Assembly (NCBI RefSeq): GCF_019279795.1
Contig: NC_056743.1
Span: forward strand, 930,312,516-930,376,515
Direction of reading: 5' to 3'
DNA: 64,000 nt
DNA from: Protopterus annectens
Lineage: Eukaryota; Chordata; Ceratodontiformes; Protopteridae
Part shown: in pieces, positions 41,861 through 51,829 of the stretch
How the letters are laid out: every line of letters starts with the position of its first letter
Position numbering within the stretch: position 1 is the stretch's first letter
Made by a program: the position numbers and the translations under genes
Notes under the pieces: model-generated
The model's database searches: none
Told to the model about the DNA's origin: nothing
The model's input: the letters and a program-made list of their open reading frames with translations, nothing else

Positions 41861-44146
41861 TCAGGGATGCTGAAAGGGTTTGTCAGAGAACATTTCTCTG
41901 CTACCCTGGTTTTGCAGACCTCCTCTGCCTCTAGGGCTGCGTCTATTATTACTGTCCCCTCTGCCTCTAGAGGGGAATCGGCCTTGTGCGTCAGATGAGA
42001 CTCCCTGGGATTGTTTGCGGAACCACATCTTTCCTCCCCTCTGACCTTTGGGATAGGGTCTAGAAGGTGTAGAAAAACGGACTCCTACAGCAGAGAGAGT
42101 CTTACCTTCTACCTCGCACCTGGTCAATGTATCCTTCACCTGTGGACCAAACAAGGATGATCCATCAAAGGGAGAATTGGTGAAGGACGCCTTGAAAGGG
42201 TCCGCAAAGTTGCATAGCCGCATCCAGGCATGACGTCGTAAGGCAACACCTGTGCCTGCGGCTCTACTCGCCCCATCTGCTGCATATGAGACCAGCCGCA
42301 TGGAGGAGTTAACGATGGAATTCAAGGTTGCCAACTGGTAGTTCATTGCGTCTTTGAACCTCTCAGCTGTAGGATCCTTTATCAGTTCATCCATATCCTT
42401 GAGTAAATCTCTCTGGAGACGAGTGAAGTGGCATAAGTAGTTCAGCGACCACATTGAAAAGGTCGCTGATGAGAACATCCGCTTGCCGTACCTGTCCATG
42501 GTCCTAGATTCCTTATTAGGAGGATGGATAGGAACCGAAGGATCAGCTAACTCCTTCTTAGTGGCCGCAGCCACCACCATGGCATCAACAGGGACACCTT
42601 TGGATAAAAAATCTTTATCTCTGGGGGCAGTAATAAATTTAGATGGTCTCCTCGGGGTGGGTTCCACTGAGTCAGGAGCCGTCCAAGCCTTCCTTGCCAC
42701 CACTTCATAAGGGGGTCAAAGGGAGGGGACACCCAGGAGGTACAAGGGCGAGAGCCAAACGCCTCAAGATACACTGACTCATCCTCCGAAGGGTTAATGG
42801 CTGGCCAGTCCCCCCTCTGTTTCAGGATCTCAAGGATGTCAGCAAAGGAGACATCCTCACAGGGGGATCGAGGGGAACCTTCGGATTCCTCTAAGTCAGT
42901 GTCAGAGGTGATAGACTCAGGGGAGTCAATGTGCTTCCTCTTGCACTGCCTCTTCCTTGGGGGATCTCCTGCCGGGTCAGGAGAGGCCTCGAAAGAGGAG
43001 GAAATTCCCAATGGGGAAACTTGAGGAGTTGGCTCTCTGCGGTCTAAGACAAAGGGGTGAGTAGAAATCACCGCAGGTACTGTAGATGGAGGGGCTGAAG
43101 GAGCCGACTGTGGGGCAGAACCTGGTTCTAGCACGCTCCGCATGACCTCGAAGGCACCACTGTCAGGCAAGGCCAGAGGCCCCCACTCCGAAGAGACAAG
43201 GACCTCCCCCCGGCACCAAAAGGGACGGCTCCGAAGCCGATGTCGGAGCCGAACTCACCAACGCCGAAGCCCCAAGAGGGAGAGCGGGGTCGGACAAGGG
43301 TCCGATGCCACTCGCCCCCTCGGAGCCGACGAGGGAAGCTCGGCGCCGAGATCCCTCCAAGGAGGAGATCGGAGCAGACGACGGAGCTGAAAGGGAAGGT
43401 ATCGGATCCGATGCACCGACAGTCATGGCTCCGACAAGCCCTGGCTCCGAACTCAAAGGAGTCGGAGGAGGAATGTATTGGGGAACGGAAATAGCCACTG
43501 ACTGGTGAGTCGGGCTATGTAGCATTTGGGCCAGTGCCTCGGACTTGAGAAGTCTACTCACTACCCTTTGCAAATCATGGTCAGATAACCTGGAAGACCA
43601 TGAGGAATGAGTTTTATGGCTTCGTTCAGAAAGAATAGGGGATCCTGGTGCCGAATGCACGGAGCCGATAGAGGGGGATCTGGACCTCTTCCTAGACTGT
43701 GGCTCCGATAAAAGTATCGGAGCCAACAGAGTTTTATCAGCCTCGGCTCCAGCCGGAGCCGAGGTAACAGTATGAGGCTTGGAAACATCGGCTCCAGCTG
43801 GAGCCGATGTCGAAGCCGACTTAGTCTTTCCAGCAGTCAATTCTGGAACCGGAGCCGACTGTTTGGAAGTTTTGGAAGGCTTCCCAGACACAGACTGAGT
43901 CGGGGGGCCTTCAAGCTTTAATAAGCCCCGCAAGATTAGTTTATTCTTGCGTTCCTGCAGGACTCTAGGGCTAAACCCATGACAAACAGCACAAGAGTCC
44001 TGCAGGTGCAAAGGCCCCAAGCAATACACACAAGAAGTGTGACCGTCTGTCAGAGACATTTTCTGACAGCACGAGTCACACTTCTTGAAGCCTGAGACCA
44101 TGTCTTTTGACATAGTAAAAAGGAGTGCCTGACACAACACAAACAC
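41861..44146 (-). pseudogene. DIRS E Gag-like protein (three overlapping frames)
   Basis: The N-terminal frame 43163-44146 has the zinc-binding head CDSCCQKMSLTDGHTSC, VYCLGPLHLQDSCAVCHGF, then a long Ser/Pro/Ala spacer with repeated SAPAGAD-type units and HSSWSSRLSDHDLQRVVSRL. The middle frame 42547-43170 has DVSFADILEILKQRGDWPAI. The C-terminal frame 41861-42703 has KGVPVDAMVVAAATKKELAD, YAADGASRAAGTGVALRRHA and FTNSPFDGSSLFGPQVKDTL, ending in an Arg/Gly tail. Two frame changes (about 43165 and 42700) split it. The start is at about 44114 or 44146. Confidence 0.84.
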
Positions 44147-44449
44147 ACTACAGACACACCCTTTACAGAAAAAATTATTAAATTAAATTATTAAGGCTAA
44201 AGCAAGCCACAAACACACACACACAAGCCCTTAACAGAAAAAAGGACAACTAATTTAGTCACTAATGGACTGGGGGAAGGGTAGGGGCCGAAGGCCTACA
44301 AGATAAGGGAAGAAAGGGAAAAAAGACTCGACAAACAGGGGTCGATTTATCTAAATACTTAATTAAACTAAAAGGTTATGGTATGACAACAAAAAAGGGG
44401 GTTTAAGAAGTACCTAATAAGGTAAAACTCTAACTCACCTGCCTGAGCC

Positions 44450-44637
44450 GGTAGAAAAGCACCTCGTCAGCTATAGCGGCAAATGAGATCTGAGTAGTTA
44501 CCGCCTAGCATTGTGGGATATAGGGGAGCCTCGAGCTGGTGGAATTAGCTCTCAAGCTTTAATATTGGCCGAGTCGGAGCCGAGGATCGGCTCCGAACCC
44601 ATCCAGCAAGAATGAAGCCGAGATTGACAACTTAACA
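44450..44637. repeat. Right inverted terminal repeat of DIRS E
   Basis: GCGGCAAATGAGATCTGAGT, ATTGTGGGATATAGGGGAGC, GTCGGAGCCGAGGATCGGCT and CCATCCAGCAAGAATGAAGC, ending TTGACAACTTAACAT, the same end as element F. Confidence 0.85.
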
Positions 44638-44641
44638 TGAG

Positions 44642-44856
44642 TTGTTCACCGCAGCTGTTAGCTGAGATATACAAGTATCCTGTTTTTTTTTCAATTATTT
44701 ATACAGATTACTGTTTTTAACAATTAATATATAGCACTTTTATTATCTGCTTTTTAGTCTTCGAGTGTATTTTATTGCTATTAACTAATCTGCACAAGTA
44801 ACTGATTTGTCTGCAGTCAAAAGCATTCTGTATCTTTACAAATCTTTATCTGTTTG
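44642..44856. repeat. 209-bp direct repeat, right of DIRS E
   Basis: Second copy of 38314-38522. It continues to the right into the degenerate tandem units, while the left copy continues into unrelated sequence. Confidence 0.85.
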
Positions 44857-45705
44857 CAGTGTCTTGCTCTTATACTTGGTGGCTTTGCAGTTGCCCGCCC
44901 CTACTGTAAATCTGATCTGTGACACTCCTCCCAGTCTAGTGTCATTAGCTCATTGCCTTAAAATTGCTACAACTCAAGTGCTCTAGGTTGCACTACATCT
45001 GAAGTGTTTGTTTCAGCTGCTTTTCTGTATATATAGACTTCTCTGTTTCTTTAACTAAATAAGCTCTGCAAAGTTGTTTTACTGCATTCCTGCCTGTATT
45101 TCTGAGTTTTTTGCACTTTTAAAGTTTGTTTTTGCTTAGTTTAACTGGTAGGCTACACACTCAAATCAGCCTAATTAAAGCATTTACTGTGTTTCTGTAC
45201 CTAATTTCTGCTACTTTGTAAAAAAAAAAAAATAAATCCTTGTTTCCCGCCCTTACTGAATTAAAATAGTCCAGTCTTCAAGTATTGCTGTTCTCTGGGC
45301 TGTGTCATAGTTCATGTGTTGCCCATATCCTTATTTGGATAGGAGGAAGCTTCTTTGTTCACCAGTGAGAATGGGGAGCACTGAGCAGCCTATCTGTCCC
45401 TTGAGGAGTGATTCCAGCCCAGTGACTTGTAGCTTATTGGCCGTTTTGTGCCATTTCCTATCTCTTTCTAACCCCTTGCTTTAAAGCCAGCTTTAGTGCT
45501 TGTAATTTAAAGTTTGTCCTGTTTGTTGCATTTACCTGTTGAGGCTACACACTCAAGTGCGCTAGCCTGTGTTACATATTTATTGCATTTTTCTGCTGTT
45601 TGTTACAAAAAAGAAAAAAATTATCCTTGTTTCCTATCTTTCCTGACCTAGAGTAGTCCAAATACAGGCTTTGCTGTATTCTGGACTTTTGGAAATAAAA
45701 GGTGC
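44857..45705 (+). repeat. Degenerate relatives of the 584-bp tandem units
   Basis: Plus-strand text such as GAGGCTACACACTCAAGTGC, CTGACCTAGAGTAGTCCAAA and TTGTTCACCAGTGAGAATGG is the reverse complement of the 29.6-31.3 kb units. About two diverged units are seen, one with a TATATATAG box at 45031. There is no gene. Confidence 0.65.
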
Positions 45706-45840
45706 CTTTCCTAGATTGTTTTTTTGTCGTAGACATTACTATTTTCGAACTTCCGTGTTCGACTATAGTACAGTCGATGTAGTGCCATTCGACATTTCAA
45801 TAGTAAACCCACAGATCTTGTTTGCTGCGAGTAACAGTTT

Positions 45841-45843
<3 letters not shown>

Positions 45844-45897
<54 letters not shown>
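45844..45897. repeat. (TA)n microsatellite, about 54 bp
   Basis: Uninterrupted alternation of T and A. It lies in the left end region of DIRS F. Confidence 0.97.
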
Positions 45898-45899
<2 letters not shown>

Positions 45900-46043
45900 C
45901 TTTTATTTATTTCTACCAAGAACACTTCACAAAGGGGAAGAAGAAATATTGAATAACCAGGATGGTACTAGCCTCTAAGTCAACAGTCAGCCAGGAGGGG
46001 GAAGGAGGGAGGAACGTGAGAATAAAGGCGAGATAAACTCACA

Positions 46044-46130
46044 TGGAACGTTATGGTAAGTACATAACTTCTTTATGTGAAGTTGTTAAACTCGCCGTTT
46101 ATTCTCACTGATGGGTAGCGTCCCTAGCAC
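46044..46130. repeat. Internal complementary region (ICR) of DIRS F
   Basis: GGAACGTTATGGTAAGTACA is the complement of the family left end. TATGTGAAGTTGTTAAACTC and GCCGTTTATTCTCACTGATG follow the right-end half. Confidence 0.8.
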
Positions 46131-46147
46131 CCTCAATCTTGGGTGGC

Positions 46148-48391
46148 TCATGGAAGTATGTTCTTCAGTACCGTGGAACCAACGGAAGACCTGTCCCTTG
46201 AAGCCTTATCTACTTTGTAATGCATGATAAAGGTATGAGGCTTAGACCAAGTGGCTGCAGCGCAAATATTGTCAAGGGGTAATTTAGCTTGAAAAGCAGA
46301 AGACGTAGAGACGGCTCTGGTAGAATGAGCCTTAGGTTTGTGTGTTAATGGCATGCTCGCATTCTCATAAACAAAGGATATACAATCGGATAACCATTTA
46401 GATAATAGGGAATTTTGATAGGAGGTCTCGTGAAGAACGCCTTTACGAAAAGTCTTAGATAATTTATGGCCCATAACATTTGAGCCACCAAACCCAAGGT
46501 GAAAATTTGAGATGGGAGCTAACTGGACTCGAAATGTAGCAGCTGCTGCCCCTTCCTTAAAAATCTTTGTCAAGAATTCTAAAATAGATGATAGCGGAGC
46601 TCGGAAAGGGTCAATTTTCTGCGTGTTGGACCAAATTTGTCGAGGCCAATACGGGGCAATGAGAATCATTTTGGCTCTCAAAATGGTAGCTTTCTGGAGT
46701 ACCTGTGGTATCAATGGAAAGGGAGGAAAGGCATAAAGAAGTCCCTGGGGCCAATCTTGGGTAAGAGCGTCTCTGGGGGGATGGCCCGGAAGTGGGAAGA
46801 GAGAGAAGGCGGCTGGGCATTTGCTGTTTTGGGGAGTAGCAAAAAGATCGCAACATGGGCAGCCCCACTTCTGAAAAATCTCCTCCACTATACATTGCTT
46901 GAGAGACCACTCGTTAGGCATGAGAATAGCTCTGCTCAATCTGTCCGCTAAAATGTTGGTTTTCCCAGGGATATGCGTTGCTACCAGAAACCGATGAGAG
47001 GAGATCGCCCATTGCCAAAGTCTGAGAGCCTCTCGACACAAGGAGTAGGACTTGGTTCCGCCCTGCTTGTTGATGTACCACATTACGGACATGTTGTCCG
47101 TGTGAACTGCAATCGTTCCCAAGGGAAAAAAGTCGTTGAGGGCTTGCAACGTTAAAAGCACTGCTCTCATCTCTAGGACATTTATGTGCAGGTGGTATTC
47201 GAACGGTTGCCACGTCCCATGAACCATCCTGCCCTGATAATGACCCCCCCACCCGATCAGGGAGGCGTCCGTAGTGACTGTGGCTACCGGGGCCGGGGAA
47301 ACAAAGGGTCTGCCCTGATGGACCTGGGGAGAAGAAATCCACCAGGATAGGTGGTTTTTGCAAGTTTGTGTCACCAGGATCTGGTGACGCATGGGAAGCT
47401 GTTGGAAGGACCATTGGGTGAACAACATCCATTGAAGGAGACGCAAGTAAAAACGGGCCAAAGGAAGAAGAGTAATGGCAGCTGCCATGAGACCCAATAC
47501 TTTTAGGACCAGTCTGGCTTGCACCTTTTTGCTGGCAAGGATGATCCGCACATGGTTTTGGATATCTAGGATTCTCTGGCTTGTGAGGTTTGCAGACATC
47601 CGAACAGTGTCTAAATTTGCACCTATAAAAGTAATAGACTGGCAGGGCAATAAGGAGGATTTTTCGTAGTTGATCGAAATTCCTAATTGAGTGCAGAGAT
47701 TTAGGGTGTAATCTCTGGCTTGGAGAAGTTGATGCCTGGTGGTGGCTGAGAGGAGCCAGTCGTCGAGATACGGAAACACCTGGAATCCTTGACGTCTCAG
47801 GTGAGCCGTGACCACTGCCATGCATTTGGTGAACACTCTGGGGGCTGTAGTGAGACCAAAGGGCAGGGCTCTGAATTGAAAATGACTGGACCCCAGCCAA
47901 AAGCGGAGAAACCTTCTGGAGCGTCTGTGGATTTTTATGTGATAGTACGCATCCTGAAGGTCTATTGAGCACATCCAGTTGTCTTTGCCTAAGAAGGGCA
48001 AAATCGATTGAAGTGTGACCATCCGAAATCTTGTCTTTTTCACAGACTTGTTGAGTCTGCTGAGGTCCAATATTGGTCTCCAATCTCCCGTCTTTTTGGG
48101 AACCAAAAAGAACCTTGAGTAGATTCCGGGCTCTGAATGGTCTGTTGGAACTGGCTGAATGGCCCTTTTTTGTAGAAGCTTTGATACTTTTAATTTTGCG
48201 ATTTCCCTTAGACCGGGTGGAACATCTGGAAGGGAATTTTTGTGAGTGAAGGGACTTTCTTCGAAAGGAATCTTGTAACCCTTGGATAAGATCGACTGTA
48301 CCCATTTGTCTTGTGAAAGGGAAAGCCAGGCTTCTGGGTACAGCGATAATCTTCCCCCTACTGCCTCCAAGGATGGACAGTCGGGCAACAC
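46148..48391 (-). CDS. DIRS F pol: RT, RNase H and deleted tyrosine recombinase
   Basis: 747 codons without a stop. The RT has YSRFFLVPKKTGDWRPILDL (91-110), CSIDLQDAYYHI with motif A Asp144, FRALPFGLTTAPRVF (173-187), FPYLDDWLL (206-214, DD at 210-211) and TFIGANLDT. RNase H has TTDASLIGWGG (Asp375), NVLEMRA (Glu407), TDNMSVMWYINKQGGT (Asp432) and ILADRLSR (Asp483). RT and RNase H look fully competent. The recombinase part (about 575-747) has two in-frame deletions: one between RQIW and NTQKIDPF, and one after HETSY that removes the whole ARRVSEL box with the first catalytic Arg. HSTR (689-692), HTFIMHY (719-725) and VGSTVLKN remain. Compared with B, D and E roughly 200 or more residues are missing. 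Gag lies just upstream. Confidence 0.93.
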   Translation of the reverse strand: MLPDCPSLEAVGGRLSLYPEAWLSLSQDKWVQSILSKGYKIPFEESPFTHKNSLPDVPPGLREIAKLKVSKLLQKRAIQPVPTDHSEPGIYSRFFLVPKKTGDWRPILDLSRLNKSVKKTRFRMVTLQSILPFLGKDNWMCSIDLQDAYYHIKIHRRSRRFLRFWLGSSHFQFRALPFGLTTAPRVFTKCMAVVTAHLRRQGFQVFPYLDDWLLSATTRHQLLQARDYTLNLCTQLGISINYEKSSLLPCQSITFIGANLDTVRMSANLTSQRILDIQNHVRIILASKKVQARLVLKVLGLMAAAITLLPLARFYLRLLQWMLFTQWSFQQLPMRHQILVTQTCKNHLSWWISSPQVHQGRPFVSPAPVATVTTDASLIGWGGHYQGRMVHGTWQPFEYHLHINVLEMRAVLLTLQALNDFFPLGTIAVHTDNMSVMWYINKQGGTKSYSLCREALRLWQWAISSHRFLVATHIPGKTNILADRLSRAILMPNEWSLKQCIVEEIFQKWGCPCCDLFATPQNSKCPAAFSLFPLPGHPPRDALTQDWPQGLLYAFPPFPLIPQVLQKATILRAKMILIAPYWPRQIWSNTQKIDPFRAPLSSILEFLTKIFKEGAAAATFRVQLAPISNFHLGFGGSNVMGHKLSKTFRKGVLHETSYQNSLLSKWLSDCISFVYENASMPLTHKPKAHSTRAVSTSSAFQAKLPLDNICAAATWSKPHTFIMHYKVDKASRDRSSVGSTVLKNILP

Positions 48392-48499
48392 CTCAGGGAT
48401 GCTGGAAGGGCTTGTCAGAGAGAGGCTCTCTGCTGCCCTGGTTCTGTAGACCCCTCTCTGCCTCTAGGGCGGCGTCTATTATTATTACCCCCTCTGCCT

Positions 48500-50810
48500 C
48501 TAGGGGTAAACTGACCACGTGTGTCCGGCGTGACTCCCCCCCCCCTTCTGTCCTTTAGGGTAAGGCCTAGAAGGGGTGGAAAAACGGACTCCTACGGCAG
48601 AAAGAGTCTTGCTGTCTTGCTCACACCTGGTCAACGTATCCTTCACCTGAGGACCAAACAATGTTGACCCATCGAAGGGAGAGTTTGTGAAGGACGCCTT
48701 AAAGAGATCTGCAAAATTACAGAGCTGCATCCAGGACTGACGTCCAGGAGCCACTCCTGTCCCTGCAGCTCTACTCGCTCCATCTGCTGCATACAAAATT
48801 AGCCACATGGAGGAGTTGGTTATGGAGTTAAGGATTCCTAGCTGAGAAGCAATCTTGTCCTGAGCCCCTGCAGCTGTAGGATCCTGTACTACTTCACCTA
48901 ATTTTTAAGGATGTCCCTTTGAAGTCTGGTGAAGTGACATAAATGCAAAGGTCGCTGAGGAAAACATCCGCTTACCATACCTGCCATGGTCCTAGAATCC
49001 TTGTTAGGAGGATGGACTGGTACGGAAGGATGTGCAAGTTCCTTCTTGGTGGCGGCCGCCACCACCATGGCATCAACAGGGACACCTTTTGTAAGAAATT
49101 GTTTCTCAGAAGGGGCTGTAATAAATTTAGAAGGCCTCCTGGGAACTGGTTCCATGGAATCAGGAGATGCCCACGCCTTCCGAGCTATCACCTCCATGAG
49201 GGGGTCGAAAGGCGGAGACACCCAGGAGGTGGAGGGTCGAGATTCAAACGCCTCTAGGTATACCGACTCATCCTCGGAGGGATTAATGGAGGGCCAGTTT
49301 CCCCTCTGTTTTAGGAGGTCTAGGATGTCTGAAAAAGAGACATCATCAGAGGGGGATCTTGGGGACCCCTCCGACTTATCTAAGTCAGTATCCGAAGTTG
49401 TAGACTCAGGGGAGTCTAGGTGCTTCCTCTTACAGGTCCTCTTACACGGAGGATCTCCTGACAGATCAGGAGAATTCTTGGAAGAGGGGGTTTCTTCCCA
49501 GTGGGGAAACCTGAGGCGGTAGATCTCTCGGTCTGGGAGCAAGAGAGTGGGAAGAGACATCTACAGGCACCATAGAGGGAGGAGCTAAGGGGATAGACTG
49601 CTGACTGAGCCCAGGGGCCAGCACACTCCATCACCTCGAAAACTCCCCTCCCAGGGAGAACCGAGAGACCCCGCTCCGAAGAAACAGGGGCTCCTGGGCC
49701 CACCGAAAGGGAAGGCTCCGAGGCAGATGTCGGAGCAGAGCTCACCAAAGCCGAAGCCCCGAGGGGAAGAGCAGGGTCGGAACAAGGGTCCGATGCCACT
49801 CACCCCCTCGGAGCAGACCAGGGAAGCCCGACCACCGGATCCCTCCAAGGAAGGTCTCGAGGAGGAGATAATCGTAGAAGCTGAAGGAGCAGAAAGGGGT
49901 AGTATCTGCCCCGCAGCCGTAGCAGTGACTATTCCAATAGACTCTGGCTCCGAGCTCTGGATGAGAGTCGAAGGAGGAACTTGAAGAGGGTGTGGACTAG
50001 TAGTCGTCTGTTGAGACAGACTATGAAGCATTTGGGCTAGTGCTGGCGATTTTAACAATCTGCTTACCCCACTCTCTCCAAATCGTGGTCTGAAAGCCTG
50101 GAAGACCTAGATGATCGGCTCCGATGGCTCCGCTCCGAAAGAAGAGGAGAGGTCGGAGCCGACAGTATCGGCTCCAAAGAGGGGGACCTGGACCGCTTCC
50201 TCGACAGAACCATCGGAGCCCAAGAACCCTCGGTTCCAGACGGAGCCGACAACTTATCGGCTCCAAGCCTGGTCAAAGATGTATCGGCTCCAGCCGGAGC
50301 CGATACAGGCAAGGAAATAATGGTATCGGAGCCGGCCGATACCGAAGCCTGAGACACATGGTGGTCGGAGCCGGTCGGAGCCGACACCAATGTGGCAGTT
50401 AAAGTATCGGCACCGATAGCCATCGGTGCCGAGGATTTAGTCAAAATAAGATTGGCTCCAGCCGGAGTCGATCTCGACTCCAAAGGAGTCAGAGCCAGGG
50501 CCGAAGGCTTAGTAGCAGAAGCCTGGGCCTTGGAGGTCTTAGAGGGCTTACCCGAAGCAGACTTGGCCGGGGAGCCCTCCGGTTTAAGTAGTCCTCTTAA
50601 AATTAATTTATTTCTCCTTTCCTGCAGGACTCTCTGGCTGAAAGAGTGACAAATAGCACAGGAGTCCTGCAGGTGGAGAGGTCCCAGGCAATAGATACAA
50701 GAAGTGTGACCGTCTGTCAGAGACATCTTCTGACAGCACGAGTCACACTTCTTGAAGCCTGAGACTCTCTGTTCTTTGGACATAGTGAGCACACACACAA
50801 CACTACTCAC
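48500..50810 (-). pseudogene. DIRS F Gag-like protein (frameshifted)
   Basis: 50064-50810 holds the zinc-binding head (CDSCCQKMSLTDGHTSC, CLGPLHLQDSCAICH) and the Ala/Gly/Ser spacer with repeated SAPAGAD/SAPTGSD units, then SRSSRSSRLSDHDLERV. 49416-50058 continues the spacer in two frames. 48898-49560 has the acidic DVSFSDILDLLKQRGNWPSI and KGVPVDAMVVAAATKKELAH. 48500-48808 has YAADGASRAAGTGVAPGRQS and FTNSPFDGSTLFGPQVKDTL. A short deletion at about 48950 (MAGMVSGCF..) removes part of the core. A CCCCCCCCCC run at 48533 disturbs the C-terminus. Confidence 0.83.
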
Positions 50811-50856
50811 ACAGTCCCAGATTCAGAAAATGTAACTTAAAATGGGGAAAAAATAA

Positions 50857-50860
<4 letters not shown>

Positions 50861-50900
<40 letters not shown>
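50861..50900. repeat. (AC)n microsatellite, 40 bp
   Basis: Perfect AC alternation between the gag start and the right ITR of DIRS F. Element E has shorter ACACAC runs at the same place (44212-44226), so the repeat probably grew from a family feature. Confidence 0.97.
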
Positions 50901-50903
<3 letters not shown>

Positions 50904-51064
50904 GACAGGAAGGGATGGGAGGGGATTGAAGGCCCGACTAAATAAAAATAACTAGGGAAACAGTAAACTAGAGCTAGAGACCCTACAACTATCTAAAAGT
51001 GACAAATAAACTAATATATGAGAGAAAATTAGGAATGGGGTGACTAAAATTTGTATAACAAATT

Positions 51065-51247
51065 ACTTACCAAGAGCTGGCAAAAGGAGTACCTCATCAG
51101 CGAAGCGGCAAACGAGATCTGGGTATTTACCGCCTTGCATCATGGGATATGGGGCTGCCTCGAGCTGGTAAAAGTGACTCTCGAGCTTATCAAGTGCCGA
51201 GTCGGAGCCGAGGATCGGCTCCGAACCCATCCAGCAAGAATGAAGGC
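51065..51247. repeat. Right inverted terminal repeat of DIRS F
   Basis: GCGAAGCGGCAAACGAGATC, CATCATGGGATATGGGGCTG, GAGTCGGAGCCGAGGATCGG and CCATCCAGCAAGAATGAAGG, ending TTGACAACTTAACAT. Confidence 0.85.
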
Positions 51248-51249
51248 GA

Positions 51250-51391
51250 GATTGACAACTTAACATCTGCAGAATCAGGAAAACATCAGTTTGGGGCAAG
51301 AATATGATATAAAAGAACTTGAGCAAGAGGGAGTGTATAAATATTTGAGAATTGATGAAGGAGCAGCAATAAAACGTGAACAAATGTGAAA
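51250..51391 (+). pseudogene. LINE RT fragment, left of DIRS G
   Basis: A plus-strand frame reads SLGQEYDIKELEQEGVYKYL, then RIDEGAAIKREQM. This is the KYLGI-type region just after the RT palm in some non-LTR retrotransposons. The protein continues at 57503 on the far side of DIRS G. The clade was not assigned. Confidence 0.65.
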
Positions 51392-51575
51392 AAGAAGTTA
51401 TGTACTCACCAAAACGTTTCATGTGAGTTGTCCATCTCGCCTCCATTCTTACAGATGAGTTCGGAGCCGATCCTCTGCTCCAAGTCGGCATATTACAAAG
51501 CTCGAGGTCTTCAGATAGCTCGAGGCCAAGCCCCTATCCCATGATGCATCTTGAATTACCTCAGATCTTGTTTGC
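51392..51575. repeat. Left inverted terminal repeat of DIRS G
   Basis: TTATGTACTCACCAAAACGT, CAGATGAGTTCGGAGCCGAT and CCCCTATCCCATGATGCATC, then CCTCAGATCTTGTTTGCTGC. Inverse to 57345-57503. Confidence 0.82.
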
Positions 51576-51726
51576 TGCTTCTAACAATACCATATGCCAT
51601 TCTATCACTTTTTTAGGTAAAAACCATAGACAGAGCAACCATGACAAAACTAGTATCTTGGTCCTCGAAAAACGCTGGAGGGGGTAGGAGGGTGGGAAGT
51701 AAGAATGAAGATGAGATGAACAACTC

Positions 51727-51815
51727 ACATGGAATGTGGTGAGTACATAACTTCTTATGTGAAGTTGTTCTATCGCACCGTTCATTCTTACAGATGGGTA
51801 ACGTCCCGAGCATCA
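51727..51815. repeat. Internal complementary region (ICR) of DIRS G
   Basis: GGAATGTGGTGAGTACATAA (left-end complement) followed by CTTATGTGAAGTTGTTCTAT (right-end complement: the right end reads ATAGAACAACTTCACATG). Confidence 0.82.
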
Positions 51816-51829
51816 TCTTTCTCGGGTGG

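Larger units (their letters stand above)
38882..44637 (-). mobile_element. DIRS element E (first family, left end missing)
   Basis: Carries gag, RT, RNase H, recombinase and right ITR on the minus strand. At the left it begins inside the ICR (CTGCTGGATGGGACTGCGTC) and no left ITR follows. The coding parts are long, with few frame changes, so it is younger than A. It is bracketed by the 209-bp repeat copies (with 38523-38884 between the left copy and E). Confidence 0.87.
45815..51247 (-). mobile_element. DIRS element F (first family)
   Basis: Right ITR (51065-51247), gag (50810-48500), a single 747-codon pol frame (48391-46148) and ICR (46044-46130). The left ITR is mostly missing; only the CAGATCTTGTTTGCTG part near 45815 is recognisable. 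It abuts a LINE fragment on the right. The recombinase is crippled by in-frame deletions, so it looks non-autonomous for integration. Confidence 0.85.

Noticed and set aside
45844-45897. CRISPR-like or regulatory repeat
   Set aside because: A plain (TA)n microsatellite without spacers.
46914-48305. 463-codon minus frame in DIRS F
   Set aside because: Shifted-frame reading of the 747-codon pol (for example ALWSHYSPQSVHQMHGSG is PFGLTTAPRVFTKCM out of frame).
46148-48391. A retrovirus-like pol because of the YLDD box and RNase H
   Set aside because: No protease, integrase, envelope or LTRs. A tyrosine recombinase end, inverted terminal repeats and ICR place it with DIRS.
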